Source: Celeribacter baekdonensis (GTDB lineage Bacteria; Pseudomonadota; Alphaproteobacteria; Rhodobacterales; Rhodobacteraceae). From it: DNA of 64,000 nucleotides. The stretch is taken from positions 186,001-250,000 of the forward strand of contig NZ_FNBL01000004.1 of NCBI RefSeq assembly GCF_900102315.1, given 5' to 3'. Made by a program: the position numbers and the translations under genes. A model generated the notes under the pieces. The model saw only the letters and a list, made by a program, of their open reading frames with translations, made no database searches and was not told the DNA's origin. Below are positions 30,018 through 41,299 of the stretch, one piece after another. Every line of letters begins with the position of its first letter. Position 1 is the stretch's first letter.

Positions 30018-30762
30018 CGAGCCGGCCCCGCACGGAAATCTCATAAATCGAAGACAAGAGGCTGACGTTCACCATCAAAACGATCCACCCCGTGACCAAT
30101 TCGTAAATCAGCCCAGGCAATCCGTTGCCAAAGAGCATGCCTAAAATTTGCAGCGCGACCAAACTGACGATCGACAGGATGGCTGCCTGCAAAATTGTGG
30201 CGCTGTGCGGTTTGGTGGCGCTCCATGCCTCCGCAAATCGCATTTTCCCGCCCAAGGCGATTTCGGGCAGGACCGGGGACACCCGCAAAAATCCATAGAT
30301 TGCCGGCAAGCCAATCACGACCATGAGGAACAGGCCGCCAAGCACCATAGCCCCCTGTGATCCCAAAATAGACACCAAAAAGGCGGCCAAAATACCAACA
30401 AACAATCCGATCAACAGGCCGATCAGTAAGGACACCCCAAAGTACCCCCAGACCCGCGAACCGCTCCAGGATGGAAACGCGGATGTCGGGCGCTTGCCCT
30501 CAAGCACATAGCGGTGCCATTCGACCGCGACCCAACAGGAGCCGACCGCCATCACAACATTGGACAGAAGAATGAGCAAAAGGGATGAGCCGCCCATCAT
30601 GGGTGCGTCGCTTTCCGCCATGCCTTCCATATCTAACGATCCGAAAGCTAAGATCTGGCAAACCAAGATGGCAATCCAAATCAGGCCAGAAACGGCCAAT
30701 GCTTCGTCGAGATTGCGGAACACACGCAAAATAGCGTGTTGGAACAATTGAAATCCGGTCAT
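30010..30762 (-). CDS. Polytopic membrane protein, function unknown
   Basis: 250 aa from the ATG at 30762, with AAAGGG before it. The frame extends to 31266 but that part is antisense to argG. About six hydrophobic segments are visible, including LIWIAILVCQILAFG, GVSLLIGLLIGLFVGILAAF, LFLMVVIGLPAIYGF and ILSIVSLVALQILGML. The layout recalls DUF-type inner-membrane proteins with a glycine-rich core. No motif is recognised. It is translationally coupled to ilvA, but a transport link is speculative. Confidence 0.8.
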   Translation of the reverse strand: MTGFQLFQHAILRVFRNLDEALAVSGLIWIAILVCQILAFGSLDMEGMAESDAPMMGGSSLLLILLSNVVMAVGSCWVAVEWHRYVLEGKRPTSAFPSWSGSRVWGYFGVSLLIGLLIGLFVGILAAFLVSILGSQGAMVLGGLFLMVVIGLPAIYGFLRVSPVLPEIALGGKMRFAEAWSATKPHSATILQAAILSIVSLVALQILGMLFGNGLPGLIYELVTGWIVLMVNVSLLSSIYEISVRGRLDD

Positions 30763-30909
30763 GATCGCCCTTTGAGACTGTGTTTGGGGATGGTTTAGGA
30801 CTTTTCGAGCCGAAGCTAAAGCATTCTGACAGTGAACTGAGTGCGAAACCTTGCTCTTGGGCGAAAAACCCGATACTCGCCCGTGCGATATCCGAAAAAG
30901 GAAAGTCTC

Positions 30910-32136
30910 ATGTCTGCGCCCAAAAAAGTCGTTCTTGCCTATTCCGGCGGCCTTGATACGTCGATCATTCTGAAATGGCTCCAGACCGAATATGGCTGTG
31001 AGGTTGTCACCTTTACCGCCGATCTCGGTCAGGGCGAGGAACTGGAACCCGCGCGTCAAAAGGCCGAGATGCTCGGCATCAAACCGGAAAACATCTATAT
31101 CGAAGATGTTCGCGAAGAGTTCGTGCGCGATTTCGTGTTTCCGATGTTCCGCGCCAATGCGGTCTATGAGGGGCTCTACCTGCTCGGCACGTCCATCGCC
31201 CGCCCGCTGATCTCCAAACGTCTTGTCGAGATCGCTGAGATGACTGGCGCAGATGCGGTCGCCCACGGTGCCACCGGCAAGGGCAACGATCAGGTGCGGT
31301 TCGAGCTTTCGGCCTATGCGCTCAATCCCGACATCAAAGTGATTGCGCCTTGGCGGGAATGGGATTTGACCTCGCGCACCAAGCTTTTGGAATTTGCCGA
31401 ACAGAACCAGATCCCGATCGCCAAAGACAAACGTGGCGAAGCGCCATTCTCGGTGGACGCGAACCTATTGCATACCTCGTCTGAGGGTCGCGTTTTGGAA
31501 GACCCGGCACAGGAAGCGCCCGATTACGTCTACTTGCGCACCGTGAAACCCGAAGATGCGCCCAATGAGCCAGAATTCATCGAAGTCTCCTTTGAAAAAG
31601 GTGATGCGGTTGCAATCAATGGCGTGACGATGAGCCCGGCAACGGTTTTGACCGAGCTGAATGAATACGGCCGCAAACACGGCATCGGTCGTTTGGATTT
31701 TGTCGAAAACCGTTTTGTTGGGATGAAATCGCGCGGCGTGTATGAAACCCCCGGCGGCGCGATCCTTTTGGAAGCGCACCGTGGGATCGAACAAATCACC
31801 CTCGATTCTGGCGCAGGTCACCTCAAAGACAGTCTGATGCCGCGCTATGCCGAACTGATTTACAACGGGTTCTGGTTTAGCCCTGAGCGTGAAATGCTTC
31901 AGGCCGCCATCGACAAATCTCAGGAACATGTGTCCGGGACCGTGCGTTTGAAACTCTACAAAGGTTCTGCGTTCACCGTGGGTCGTTGGTCCGAGGCTTC
32001 GCTTTACTCGGAAGCGCATGTGACCTTTGAAGATGACGCCGGTGCCTATGACCAAAAAGACGCTCAGGGCTTTATTCAGCTCAACGCCTTGCGTCTCAAA
32101 CTTTTGGCCGCGCGGAACCGTCGCCTTAAAGGCTAA
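30910..32136 (+). CDS. argG: Argininosuccinate synthase
   Basis: 408 aa from the ATG at 30910 after AAGGAAAG. It condenses citrulline and aspartate with ATP. The PP-loop SGGLDTS (12-18), [12 protein letters not shown] and NGVTMSP segments are intact. It is monocistronic, with a perfect terminator 20 bp downstream. Complements argJ at 6.6 kb in arginine synthesis. Confidence 0.98.
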   Translation: MSAPKKVVLAYSGGLDTSIILKWLQTEYGCEVVTFTADLGQGEELEPARQKAEMLGIKPENIYIEDVREEFVRDFVFPMFRANAVYEGLYLLGTSIARPLISKRLVEIAEMTGADAVAHGATGKGNDQVRFELSAYALNPDIKVIAPWREWDLTSRTKLLEFAEQNQIPIAKDKRGEAPFSVDANLLHTSSEGRVLEDPAQEAPDYVYLRTVKPEDAPNEPEFIEVSFEKGDAVAINGVTMSPATVLTELNEYGRKHGIGRLDFVENRFVGMKSRGVYETPGGAILLEAHRGIEQITLDSGAGHLKDSLMPRYAELIYNGFWFSPEREMLQAAIDKSQEHVSGTVRLKLYKGSAFTVGRWSEASLYSEAHVTFEDDAGAYDQKDAQGFIQLNALRLKLLAARNRRLKG

Positions 32137-32154
32137 GTCGCATAAAACTTAAAG

Positions 32155-32182
32155 AAAAAGGGCGCTAGAAAGCGCCCTTTTT
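32155..32182. terminator. Bidirectional terminator between argG and rbsK
   Basis: A 12-bp perfect stem, 32155-32166 with 32171-32182, has an AGAA tetraloop and T/A tracts on both sides. It serves argG and, in the other direction, rbsK. Confidence 0.92.
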
Positions 32183-32192
32183 CTTTTATGGA

Positions 32193-33068
32193 TCACGCCG
32201 CGCGAAATGACTTTACCTCATTCGCAGTCGGGATCGCATCAGCCGTTCCATGGCGCGTAACCTTTAATGCTGCCGCCTGAACTGCCCACTCCATAGCTGC
32301 CTTGATCGGCATCCCCAGATCAAGCCCGGCCGCCACATAGCCAATATAGGTATCGCCAGCGGCAGTGGTGTCCACGGGATGCACCACAGGTGATGAGACT
32401 TCGATCACCTCGCCGGTTTCATTGGACCGCCACATTGCGCCCTTGGCACCAAGAGTCACCATGACTTGTGGGGCAGGAATTTTATCGAGTGTCACGCCCA
32501 TTTCAGAGCACAGTTGCGCAGCCTCAACTGAATTCATCACCAACATCGACACATCAGGCACAAGATCCCTGACCGCTTTGATCGAAAAAGGCGCGGCAGA
32601 ATAAATCACACGCATGCCTTTGACGATGGCAAAGGTCGCGGCAAAGGCTTGAAGATTGGTTTCGTTTTGGATGAGAAGCGTGTCGGAAGGGGCCGCCTGA
32701 TCAATCGCATCGACAACGAATTCACTGTCCTGCTGCATGTTCGCGCCGGACTCGAGAACGATGGTGTTCTCACCCTCGGAATCGACATAGATCACAGCAT
32801 GTCCCGTGTCCTGTTCGACCATGCGCAGAAATTTACAGTCCACGCCGTAGGATTGGATTTGATCGCGCACCCATGCGTCTCGTTTACCAATAGCACCAAT
32901 ATGAAACACAGACGCGCCGGCTTTGGCCGCGGCAACGGATTGATTCATTCCTTTGCCGCCAAGTCCAAGGCTGTGCGCCGTCGCACTAAGCGTTTCCCCC
33001 GGCGCAGGCAGGTGTGGCAGTGTGTAAAAATGGTCGATGTTCACCGACCCCAAATTAAAAATCGCCAT
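32193..33068 (-). CDS. PfkB-family sugar kinase, ribokinase-like
   Basis: 291 aa from the ATG at 33068 after AAAAGGGG. The two PfkB signatures are present: GLGGKGMNQSVAAAKAGA and, near the C-terminus, DTTAAGDTYIGYVAAGL with the catalytic Asp. Ribokinase (rbsK) is the best match, but sugar specificity is not proven. It starts 23 bp after the maeB stop and is probably cotranscribed with it. No ribose transporter is nearby. Confidence 0.87.
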   Translation of the reverse strand: MAIFNLGSVNIDHFYTLPHLPAPGETLSATAHSLGLGGKGMNQSVAAAKAGASVFHIGAIGKRDAWVRDQIQSYGVDCKFLRMVEQDTGHAVIYVDSEGENTIVLESGANMQQDSEFVVDAIDQAAPSDTLLIQNETNLQAFAATFAIVKGMRVIYSAAPFSIKAVRDLVPDVSMLVMNSVEAAQLCSEMGVTLDKIPAPQVMVTLGAKGAMWRSNETGEVIEVSSPVVHPVDTTAAGDTYIGYVAAGLDLGMPIKAAMEWAVQAAALKVTRHGTADAIPTANEVKSFRAA

Positions 33069-33091
33069 ACGCTTCCCCTTTTCAAAACTCG

Positions 33092-35356
33092 TTACCGCAA
33101 CTGACCCACCTTGCACGCCGCAAGGATCGCCATGTTCAAGATATCATTTACTGTCGAAACAGTTGAACAAATCTGAATAGGTCTATCAACACCCGTCAAA
33201 ATCGGACCAATTACGGTCGCTCCAGCCATTTCCTGCATCAGTTTCACCGAAATCGACGCGGAATGGCGCGCTGGCACGACTAAAATGTTGGCGGGTCCTG
33301 ACAAACGACAAAACGGATAGGCCGCCATCGCATCAGGGTTCAGCGCCACATCGACCGTCATTTCGCCATCATATTCGAAATCCACGCCGCGCTTATCAAG
33401 CACTTGCGGGGCCATGTGCATTTTGTTGGCGCGCTCGGAGACCGGATAGCCAAAGGTCGAAAAGGATGCAAAAGCCACGCGCGGCTCAATTCCCATCGCG
33501 CGCGCCACACGAGCAGCCGCGACAGCAATGTCAGCAAGATCATTTTCGTCAGGCCACTCATGAACCAAAGTGTCGGCAATAAAGATAATCCGCCCTTTGA
33601 GCAGCACGGCGGTCACACCCACAGCCCCATCTTCGGCCTTGGCATCAAACACGGAATTGATCCGGTCCAATACATGCGCCGATTTGCGTGTCGCCCCGGT
33701 CACAAGACCATCCGCATGATCATGCGCCAACATCAGCGCCGAAAACGCATGGCGGTCACGGGCGGCAAGGCGGTGAATGTCTTTTTGGTCAAAGCCTGAG
33801 CGTTGAAGACGATTGTAGAGGAAGGTTTTATACTCTTCCAGATACGGCGTGTTGGCCGCGTTCACGATCTCAAGCTCGGTCATAGCCTCGCCAAGACCCT
33901 CTTCTTGAAGTCTGACGCGCACATCGTCGTCACGCCCCACCACAAGCGCACGGCCAAACCCACCACGCTGATAGGCAACAGCGGCGCGCAAAACGCGCGG
34001 ATCATCGCCCTCGGCAAAAATCATCGTTGCTTGCGCCTGTTTCGCCCGCGCATAAAGCCCCTGAAGGATCTGCGCTGTCGGGTCCATGCGCGCTTTCAGC
34101 TCCTGCACATAGCCTTCCATATCCACAATCGGACGACGCGCCACGCCGGTGTCCATCCCGGCCTGCGCCACTGCGGGCGGGATAGTATAAATCAAACGTG
34201 GGTCAAACGGGGTTGGGATGATGTAATCGCGGCCGAAAGACAGCTTTTGCCCATAGGCCAGAGCCACCTCATCGGGCACATCCTCGCGCGCCAATTCAGC
34301 CAGCGCACGCGCACAGGCGATCTTCATCTCGTCATTGATCGCACGGGCATGAATGTCCAAAGCACCGCGAAACAGGTAGGGAAAGCCCAACACGTTGTTG
34401 ACCTGATTGGGGTAATCCGAACGCCCGGTGGCCACAATCGCGTCTTCGCGCACCGCATGAGCCTCTTCGGGTGTGATCTCCGGGTCAGGGTTCGCCATGG
34501 CAAAAATCACCGGATTGGGGGCCATATCCACCACCATATCCTGAGTCACAGCGCCCTTAGCCGACACCCCAAGGAACACATCCGCGCCCTTCATCGCCTC
34601 TTTCAATGTGCGCGCGTCGGTCTTGGCGGCATGGGCGGATTTCCATTGGTTCATACCTTCGGTACGGCCTTGGTAAATCACACCTTTGGTGTCGCACATG
34701 ATGCAATTGTCATGCTTTGCACCCATCGATTTGATGAGCTCCAAACACGCGATCCCCGCAGCACCCGCACCATTGAGCACGATTTTACAATCTTCGATCT
34801 TTTTGCCCGACAAATAGAGCGCATTGATCAGGCCCGCAGCACAGATCACCGCCGTCCCGTGTTGGTCATCGTGAAAAACCGGGATGTCCATCTCTTCCTT
34901 GAGCCGCTGCTCGATGATGAAACACTCGGGTGCCTTGATGTCCTCAAGGTTGATCCCGCCAAAGCTCGGCCCCATAAGGCGCACAGCTTGGATGATCTGT
35001 TCGGGGTCTTCGGTGTCAAGTTCAATGTCGATCGAGTTCACATCCGCAAAGCGTTTGAACAATACCGCCTTGCCCTCCATCACCGGCTTGGAAGCCAGCG
35101 CCCCGAGATTGCCAAGACCCAAAACCGCCGTCCCGTTGGAAATCACCGCCACAAGGTTGCCCTTGTTGGTGTAATCATAGGCCGTTTCGGGGTGGGCCGC
35201 GATGGCCTCACAGGGCACAGCCACGCCAGGCGAATAGGCCAGCGACAAATCACGCTGGGTGTTCATCGGAACGCTTGGCGTGATGTCGAATTTGCCAGGG
35301 CGCGGCTCCATATGAAATACGAGCGCTTCTTCGCGGGTTTGTTTGATCTTGGACAT
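33092..35356 (-). CDS. maeB: NADP-dependent malic enzyme with phosphotransacetylase-like tail
   Basis: 754 aa from the ATG at 35356 preceded by GAGGAGGAGG. The N-terminal malic enzyme part (about 1-420) has [25 protein letters not shown] and the NAD(P) loop [14 protein letters not shown]. The C-terminal part (about 430-750) resembles phosphate acetyltransferase ([31 protein letters not shown]) and is thought to be regulatory. It decarboxylates malate to pyruvate. Divergent from mutS with 139 bp between starts. Confidence 0.95.
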   Translation of the reverse strand: MSKIKQTREEALVFHMEPRPGKFDITPSVPMNTQRDLSLAYSPGVAVPCEAIAAHPETAYDYTNKGNLVAVISNGTAVLGLGNLGALASKPVMEGKAVLFKRFADVNSIDIELDTEDPEQIIQAVRLMGPSFGGINLEDIKAPECFIIEQRLKEEMDIPVFHDDQHGTAVICAAGLINALYLSGKKIEDCKIVLNGAGAAGIACLELIKSMGAKHDNCIMCDTKGVIYQGRTEGMNQWKSAHAAKTDARTLKEAMKGADVFLGVSAKGAVTQDMVVDMAPNPVIFAMANPDPEITPEEAHAVREDAIVATGRSDYPNQVNNVLGFPYLFRGALDIHARAINDEMKIACARALAELAREDVPDEVALAYGQKLSFGRDYIIPTPFDPRLIYTIPPAVAQAGMDTGVARRPIVDMEGYVQELKARMDPTAQILQGLYARAKQAQATMIFAEGDDPRVLRAAVAYQRGGFGRALVVGRDDDVRVRLQEEGLGEAMTELEIVNAANTPYLEEYKTFLYNRLQRSGFDQKDIHRLAARDRHAFSALMLAHDHADGLVTGATRKSAHVLDRINSVFDAKAEDGAVGVTAVLLKGRIIFIADTLVHEWPDENDLADIAVAAARVARAMGIEPRVAFASFSTFGYPVSERANKMHMAPQVLDKRGVDFEYDGEMTVDVALNPDAMAAYPFCRLSGPANILVVPARHSASISVKLMQEMAGATVIGPILTGVDRPIQICSTVSTVNDILNMAILAACKVGQLR

Positions 35357-35495
35357 GCGGGTGGGCCTCCTCCTCGTCAGGCCTGCATCCTTATCCAGAC
35401 TGAGCCCCGGCCTCAACAAAAAGAACGCGTTCTGGGCCTTTACGCCACATATAGTGCGAGTAAGTTGGGGCAACCCAAACCGGAGAGACAAGCCC

Positions 35496-38147
35496 GTGTC
35501 GCATGAAACGTCCGCCGCCACCCCGATGATGGCGCAATACCTCGAGATCAAATCGCGCCATCGCGATGCTTTGCTGTTTTACCGCATGGGTGATTTCTAT
35601 GAGATGTTTTTTGATGATGCGATTGCCGCCTCACAGGCGCTCGACATCGCGCTCACCAAACGCGGCAAACATGCGGGTGACGACATCCCGATGTGCGGCG
35701 TGCCCTTTCATGCGGCTGAGACCTATCTTTTGAACCTGATCCGCAAGGGGTTCAAAGTTGCGGTCTGTGAACAGCTCGAAAATCCGGCCGACGCGAAAAA
35801 GCGTGGCGCGAAAGCTGTGGTCAAACGCGATGTGGTGCGTCTTGTCACGCCTGGCACATTGACCGAAGACAGCCTGCTTGATGCGCGGCGTCACAATTAC
35901 CTCGCGGCTTTCGCGGAGGTCCGCAATGAGGGTGCTTTGGCCTGGATCGACATTTCCACCGGGGCTTTTCACGTCATGCCTTGCCCGTTGGTCGGCCTCG
36001 GCCCGGAACTGGCGCGGCTGAACCCATCCGAGATCGTGGTTTCTGAGGCAAATGACGCGAATTGGGCTGAATTGGTCTCTGATTTTCATCCCAACATGAC
36101 TCCGCTTTCGCGCGCATCTTTTGACAGTACCTCGGCGCAAAAGCGTCTGACGGAACTGTTTCGGGTCTCATCTTTGGATGCATTCGGAGCATTTTCTTTG
36201 GCGGAAATGTCGGCGATGGGCGCGATCATCGACTATCTCGACATCACCCAAAAAGGCAAATTGCCGCTTGTGCGACCGCCCGTGCGAGAATCTCTGCGGG
36301 GCAACATGCAAATTGACGCCGCCACACGGCGGAACCTTGAGATCACGCATTCCCTGTCCGGCGCGCGCGATGGGTCGCTTTTGTCCGCCATGGATCGCAC
36401 CGTGACCGCCGCCGGTGGTCGTCTTTTGGAGCGTCGCCTTTCAAGCCCGTCTCGCGATGTCGATATCATCACGGCGCGTCTTGATGCCATCAGCTTTGCC
36501 ATTGAAAACCCGAAACTCTCCGAGCCATTGCGCGAGGCCCTGCGGCGGGTGCCCGACATGGAGCGCGCGCTGTCTCGGATCGGTCTGGAGCGCGGCAGTC
36601 CGCGCGATTTGGCTGCTATTCGCAATGGCCTCTCACAGGCGGAGATCATTGCCAACAGCCTTTCAGACGTAGAACTTCCGAGCCTAATTCAGCAGAAAAC
36701 AGCTTTTCTTGTCGGTCATGTTGAACTGATCGACCTTCTCGATATGGCTCTTGTTGCCGAGCCGCCCCTACTCACCCGCGATGGTGGGTTTATCGCGCCC
36801 GGCTATGACGCGGAACTCGATGAATGCCGCACTTTGCGCGACCAAGGCAGAGGTGTGATTGCCTCGCTCCAATCCAAATATGCCGAGACGGCAGGCGTCT
36901 CGTCGCTGAAAATCAAGCACAACAATGTGCTGGGTTATTTCATTGAGACAACCTCGACCCATGCAGAAAAAATGCTGTCTGCACCGCTGAATGAAATCTT
37001 CATCCACCGTCAAACAACCGCCAACCAAGTGCGGTTCACCACGCTGGAACTCAGCGAGCTTGAGACCAAAATCCACAATGCCGGCGGGCGGGCGCTTGAG
37101 ATTGAAAAACGACTGTTTGACACCCTGTGCATGGCCATTCTGGAGCGCGCGCCTGCCATCAACGACGCCTCATCTGCCCTCGCGGAAATGGACCTGATCA
37201 GCTCACTCGCAGATTTGGCCATTTCAGAGGATTGGACCCGTCCTAAGGTGGATCAGGGTCGAAGCTTTGAAGTGATCGGTGGGCGTCATCCCGTTGTGGA
37301 ACGGGCTTTGCGCAAGCAAGGTGGCAATAAATTTGTCGCCAACGATTGTGACCTCTCAGACGGTCACGACGGCGCAGCGATCTGGCTTTTGACCGGGCCG
37401 AACATGGCGGGTAAATCGACGTTTCTGCGCCAAAATGCGCTCATCGCGTTGATCGCACAGGCCGGGTCCTTTGTTCCCGCCAAAGACGCGCATATTGGCA
37501 TTGTCTCGCAATTGTTTTCGCGTGTTGGTGCTTCGGACGATCTTGCCCGTGGCCGTTCGACCTTTATGGTCGAAATGGTCGAAACAGCCGCCATTCTCAA
37601 CCAAGCCGATGACCGTGCTCTGGTCATTCTTGATGAAATTGGACGTGGAACGGCGACCTATGACGGGCTGTCTATCGCCTGGGCCACGCTTGAACATCTC
37701 CACGACGTCAACGCCTGTCGCGCACTTTTCGCGACCCATTACCACGAGATGACCAGCCTCTCCGACAAACTCAAAGGTGCAGAAAATGCCACCGTTTCGG
37801 CAAAGGAATGGGAAGGTGAAGTGATTTTCCTTCATGAAGTGATCAAGGGCAAAGCGGACAGGTCTTATGGCGTTCAGGTCGCCCGGCTTGCGGGACTGCC
37901 TCCAGCTGTGGTTGAGCGCGCCAAGGCGGTGCTTGAAGCGCTTGAGAAAGGGCAATCCCAACACGCGGCCAATCCAAAGGCGATCATCGACGACCTGCCG
38001 CTGTTTTCCGCGATGCCTGCCCCGGCTCCTACGCCGAAGGCAAAAGAAAGCGCAGTCGAAAAGGCGCTTTTGGACATTCTTCCAGACGAACTCACGCCTC
38101 GCGAAGCGCTTCAGGTGCTTTATGATTTGAAGGCGAAACTCGACTGA
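35496..38147 (+). CDS. mutS: DNA mismatch repair protein MutS
   Basis: 883 aa from a GTG at 35496 with GGAGAG about ten bases upstream. Mismatch sensor ATPase. The mismatch-wedge motif GDFYE (Phe34, Glu36) is present. Walker A is GPNMAGKST (634-642), followed by [19 protein letters not shown] and FATHYHEM, and the C-terminal dimerisation tail ends [16 protein letters not shown]. Upstream in-frame starts overlap the maeB promoter and are not conserved-looking. Confidence 0.97.
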   Translation: MSHETSAATPMMAQYLEIKSRHRDALLFYRMGDFYEMFFDDAIAASQALDIALTKRGKHAGDDIPMCGVPFHAAETYLLNLIRKGFKVAVCEQLENPADAKKRGAKAVVKRDVVRLVTPGTLTEDSLLDARRHNYLAAFAEVRNEGALAWIDISTGAFHVMPCPLVGLGPELARLNPSEIVVSEANDANWAELVSDFHPNMTPLSRASFDSTSAQKRLTELFRVSSLDAFGAFSLAEMSAMGAIIDYLDITQKGKLPLVRPPVRESLRGNMQIDAATRRNLEITHSLSGARDGSLLSAMDRTVTAAGGRLLERRLSSPSRDVDIITARLDAISFAIENPKLSEPLREALRRVPDMERALSRIGLERGSPRDLAAIRNGLSQAEIIANSLSDVELPSLIQQKTAFLVGHVELIDLLDMALVAEPPLLTRDGGFIAPGYDAELDECRTLRDQGRGVIASLQSKYAETAGVSSLKIKHNNVLGYFIETTSTHAEKMLSAPLNEIFIHRQTTANQVRFTTLELSELETKIHNAGGRALEIEKRLFDTLCMAILERAPAINDASSALAEMDLISSLADLAISEDWTRPKVDQGRSFEVIGGRHPVVERALRKQGGNKFVANDCDLSDGHDGAAIWLLTGPNMAGKSTFLRQNALIALIAQAGSFVPAKDAHIGIVSQLFSRVGASDDLARGRSTFMVEMVETAAILNQADDRALVILDEIGRGTATYDGLSIAWATLEHLHDVNACRALFATHYHEMTSLSDKLKGAENATVSAKEWEGEVIFLHEVIKGKADRSYGVQVARLAGLPPAVVERAKAVLEALEKGQSQHAANPKAIIDDLPLFSAMPAPAPTPKAKESAVEKALLDILPDELTPREALQVLYDLKAKLD

Positions 38148-38161
38148 GTTTCACAAAGAAA

Positions 38162-38189
38162 AGGCCCCCACAGTTGTGAGGGCTTTTTT
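38162..38189. terminator. Bidirectional terminator between mutS and grpE
   Basis: An imperfect stem, 38164-38172 with 38175-38183 (one C/A mismatch), is followed by six T on the plus strand and a CCTTTTCTTT tract on the minus strand. Confidence 0.75.
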
Positions 38190-38209
38190 GTCTTTCGGGT
38201 TGCCTTGGC

Positions 38210-38770
38210 TTAGGCGGGGTTGGACGACACGCCAACCTGAGCCGGGCGCAACAGGCGATCGTGGATCATAAAGCCCACATTCATCACCTGAATGATGTCA
38301 CCCGCTTTGGTGCCCGGCACCGGAGCCTCGAACATCGCTTCATGTTCCTGCGGATCGAACGCTTCACCGACTTCAGGCGTGATGATGACGATCCCGTGCT
38401 TTTTGAACACGCTGACAAGTTCGCGCATGGTCAATTCGATGCCTTCGATCAAAGCCGCCTGAGCTTCACGCTGATCTTCGGCAATTGCATCAATCGCGCG
38501 TTTCATATTGTCGAAAATCGGCAACATATCCCGCGCCAGTTTCGATCCGCCGTAATTCTCCGCTTCGCGCCGATCCCGGTCCGCCCGTTTGCGCGAATTC
38601 TCTGCATCTGCCACGGCCCGGATAAACCGGTCTTTGAACTCATCCCGTTCCGCGCGCAGCTTTTCCAGCTCATCGACCTCCTCTTCGGCCGCAGCCTCAA
38701 GAAACTCTTCAAGCCCAGCATCCAGTTCGGTTTCGATCTCTTCAGCCATGTCTTTTTTTGGATCCGTCAT
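38210..38770 (-). CDS. grpE: Nucleotide exchange factor GrpE
   Basis: 186 aa from the ATG at 38770, after AAGGTGGAAC. GrpE releases ADP from DnaK. A long helical N-terminus (EEEVDELEKLRAERDEFKDR) is followed by the signature NYGGSKLARDMLPIFDNMKRA and the beta-domain EAFDPQEHEAMFEAPVPG. It lies 11 bp after hrcA, so a heat-shock operon hrcA-grpE. dnaK/dnaJ are not in this window. Confidence 0.96.
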   Translation of the reverse strand: MTDPKKDMAEEIETELDAGLEEFLEAAAEEEVDELEKLRAERDEFKDRFIRAVADAENSRKRADRDRREAENYGGSKLARDMLPIFDNMKRAIDAIAEDQREAQAALIEGIELTMRELVSVFKKHGIVIITPEVGEAFDPQEHEAMFEAPVPGTKAGDIIQVMNVGFMIHDRLLRPAQVGVSSNPA

Positions 38771-38781
38771 GTTCCACCTTT

Positions 38782-39846
38782 TCACGCCTTGCCGGACAAT
38801 ATCCGACCGACAAGTTGCGCCGTGTAATCCACAATCGGAACAATCCGCCCATAATTGAGACGAGTCGGCCCGATCACTCCCACAGCACCAATTATCTTTC
38901 GTTCAGCGTTCATATAAGGAGAAACCACCAAAGAGGAACCCGAAAGAGAGAAAAGTTTGTTTTCTGAGCCAATGAAAATACGCACACCTTCGCCATCTTC
39001 AGTCAGTTCGAGAAATTCGGCAATGTCGCGTTTCTTTTCCAAGTCATCAAACAGACTGCGAATGCGATCCAATTCCTCGGCTTCCGCACTATCCCCCAAT
39101 AGATTCGAACGCCCCCGCACTATGAGTCGCTCATACACGGCTCCCTCGCCCCCCCAAAAGGCGCTGCCGTTTTCGATCAGATCGGCGGCGAGGCTATCCA
39201 ACTCTTGTCGGCGCAGTTTGATTTCCCGCTCTACCGTTGTACGCAACTCGCCAAGGGTTTTGCCCTCGATCAGAGAATTCAGAAAATTCGTCGCTTCACG
39301 TAACGAGGATGGCGTTTGTCCAATTGGCGGGGTGAAAATCCGGTTTTCTACATGTCCGTCGGCAAAAACCAAAACCACAAGTGCGCGATCTGGTGCCAAA
39401 TTGACAAATTCTACATGTTTCACAGGGGCTTCATGCTTGGGCGCCAAAACAAGGCTTGCCCCCTGCGTCAGTCCCGATAGCGCGGAACCGACCCGATCCA
39501 ACATCCCGCCAATATGCGATTGATCCTCGCGCACGGTTTCTTCCATCTTCGCGCGGACATCGTCGGTCACAGTGCCGAGTTCAAGCAACCCATCCACAAA
39601 CAAACGCAGCCCGAGTTGCGTTGGCACACGTCCGGCCGACACATGCGGACTATCCAGCAACCCAAGATACTCAAGATCCTGCATCACATTGCGCACCGTC
39701 GCGGCCGAGACTTTTTCGCTCATCGTTCGCGTCAAGGTGCGCGACCCAACCGGATCGCCATTTTCAAGATAGCCCTCCACAACGCGGCGGAACACCTCGC
39801 GGGATCGGTCGTTCATTTCGGTGATTAAATTCGCACGGTCGTTCAT
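38782..39846 (-). CDS. hrcA: Heat-inducible transcription repressor HrcA
   Basis: About 354 aa from the ATG at 39846; an ATG at 39885 lacks a ribosome site. HrcA represses groESL/dnaK operons by binding CIRCE. The winged helix holds the family signatures DPVGSRTLTR and SAATVRNVMQDLEYLGLL, and the C-terminal part has GVIGPTRLNYGRIVPIVDY. I found no CIRCE inverted repeat upstream of hrcA or grpE, so its targets lie outside this window. Confidence 0.95.
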   Translation of the reverse strand: MNDRANLITEMNDRSREVFRRVVEGYLENGDPVGSRTLTRTMSEKVSAATVRNVMQDLEYLGLLDSPHVSAGRVPTQLGLRLFVDGLLELGTVTDDVRAKMEETVREDQSHIGGMLDRVGSALSGLTQGASLVLAPKHEAPVKHVEFVNLAPDRALVVLVFADGHVENRIFTPPIGQTPSSLREATNFLNSLIEGKTLGELRTTVEREIKLRRQELDSLAADLIENGSAFWGGEGAVYERLIVRGRSNLLGDSAEAEELDRIRSLFDDLEKKRDIAEFLELTEDGEGVRIFIGSENKLFSLSGSSLVVSPYMNAERKIIGAVGVIGPTRLNYGRIVPIVDYTAQLVGRILSGKA

Positions 39847-39907
39847 ATCGCAAAGGACTCCAACGGTATCGTCATTAAAAGACATGCGTTGCCGGGGTCA
39901 ATGACAC

Positions 39908-39936
39908 TTGCACCTTTCACACCCACTTCGTTATGT
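39908..39936 (+). promoter_or_regulatory. Candidate sigma-70-type promoter of the rph operon
   Basis: TTGCAC at 39908-39913, a 17-base spacer, then TTATGT at 39931-39936, 30 bp before the rph ATG. Spacing is ideal and both boxes are close to consensus. There is no experimental evidence. Confidence 0.45.
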
Positions 39937-39965
39937 CTCAGCCAACAAAAATGGAAGGAATGACC

Positions 39966-40679
39966 ATGCGACCCTCCGGACGGAAATTAAACGAGATGCG
40001 CCCGATCTCGATCGACATCAATGTGACAAAACATGCCGAGGGCTCCTGCCTGATCCGCTGTGGCGATACGCATGTTTTGTGCACCGCGACCATTGAGGAA
40101 CGCGTGCCCCCGTTTATGCGCAATTCTGGCCAGGGCTGGGTCACAGCGGAATATGGTATGTTGCCTCGTTCGACGTCTTCGCGGATGCGTCGTGAAGCGA
40201 CCCAAGGCAAACAAGGCGGTCGTACCGTAGAAATTCAACGTTTGATCGGTCGCGCCCTGCGCGCCGGTGTGGATCGCGTTGCCCTTGGCGAACGTCAGAT
40301 CACCATCGACTGTGACGTCATTCAGGCCGATGGCGGCACGCGTTGCGCCTCGATCACCGGCGGCTGGGTCGCTCTGCGCATTGCCACCAACAAATTGTTG
40401 AAATCCGGCGCGCTGATCTCCGATCCACTGCTGTCCAACGTCGCCGCCGTGTCCTGTGGCATTTACGCGGGTCAGGCTGTGCTTGATCTCGACTATCCTG
40501 AGGATTCCGAAGCGGGCGTTGATGGGAACTTCATCATGCTCGCCAATGGTCAGATGATCGAAACCCAAATGAGCGCCGAGGGGGCTACTTATTCGCGCAC
40601 TCAAATGAACGAACTCCTTGATCTTGCTGAAAAAGGTGTCGCTGAACTCGTTGCCGTACAAAACGCTGCGGTGGCCTGA
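39966..40679 (+). CDS. rph: Ribonuclease PH
   Basis: 237 aa from the ATG at 39966 after GGAAGGA. A phosphorolytic 3'-5' exonuclease that trims tRNA and other RNA ends. [33 protein letters not shown] and the phosphate-binding region [20 protein letters not shown] are intact. It heads the overlapping operon rph-rdgB-ridA-hemW (TGATG junction to rdgB) and is divergent from hrcA. Confidence 0.97.
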   Translation: MRPSGRKLNEMRPISIDINVTKHAEGSCLIRCGDTHVLCTATIEERVPPFMRNSGQGWVTAEYGMLPRSTSSRMRREATQGKQGGRTVEIQRLIGRALRAGVDRVALGERQITIDCDVIQADGGTRCASITGGWVALRIATNKLLKSGALISDPLLSNVAAVSCGIYAGQAVLDLDYPEDSEAGVDGNFIMLANGQMIETQMSAEGATYSRTQMNELLDLAEKGVAELVAVQNAAVA

Positions 40680-41299
40680 TGCGCATGTTTGATGGCAACA
40701 CGCTGGTCCTCGCCTCCCACAACAAGGGCAAGCTTCGCGAAATCACTGAGCTTTTGACGCCTTTTGGGATCAAAGTCATTTCCGCCGGGGACCTTGGGTT
40801 CGAAGAACCGGACGAAACCGAAGACAGCTTTGCCGGAAACGCCCGGATCAAAGCTCATTTCGCCGCCAAAGAAAGTGGGCTGCCTGCGCTTTCCGATGAC
40901 AGTGGCATCATGGTCGATGCATTGGGTGGTGCCCCCGGTGTCTACACCGCCGATTGGGCCGAAACGCCCAATGGTCGCGATTTTCCAATGGCAATGACAA
41001 AAGTTTGGGACAAGCTTGAGGCCGTAAATGCCCCCGAGCCCCGCACCGCACGCTTTTGCTGTACGCTTTGCCTCGCTTGGCCTGATGGCCATGATGAGAT
41101 TTTCGAGGGCACAGTTGAAGGCCGCCTTGTTTGGCCTATGCGTGGTGATTTGGGCTTTGGGTTTGACCCGATTTTCTTGCCTGATGGCGAAACAGAAACA
41201 TTTGGTGAAATGGACCCTGCCAAAAAGCAGGGCATGAGCCACCGCGCCGATGCCTTTCGTAAACTGGTCTCCGGACCCTTCAAGGACCTCTGTAAATGA
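40679..41299 (+). CDS. rdgB: XTP/dITP diphosphatase (RdgB/HAM1)
   Basis: 206 aa. It removes deaminated purine triphosphates. N-terminal [34 protein letters not shown] and C-terminal [23 protein letters not shown] are all family signatures. The start overlaps the rph stop by one base, and the end overlaps ridA (ATGA). Confidence 0.96.
   Translation: MRMFDGNTLVLASHNKGKLREITELLTPFGIKVISAGDLGFEEPDETEDSFAGNARIKAHFAAKESGLPALSDDSGIMVDALGGAPGVYTADWAETPNGRDFPMAMTKVWDKLEAVNAPEPRTARFCCTLCLAWPDGHDEIFEGTVEGRLVWPMRGDLGFGFDPIFLPDGETETFGEMDPAKKQGMSHRADAFRKLVSGPFKDLCK

Noticed and set aside
30763-31266. Long N-terminal extension of the membrane protein before ilvA
   Set aside because: It is antisense to argG and its promoter. 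The ATG at 30762 has a ribosome site and begins the hydrophobic protein.
33803-35506. 567-codon plus-strand open frame opposite maeB
   Set aside because: It is the antisense shadow of maeB. Composition and lack of motifs argue against a real gene.
39847-39965. Possible CIRCE operator upstream of hrcA
   Set aside because: No TTAGCACTC/GAGTGCTAA inverted repeat is present in the hrcA-rph gap.
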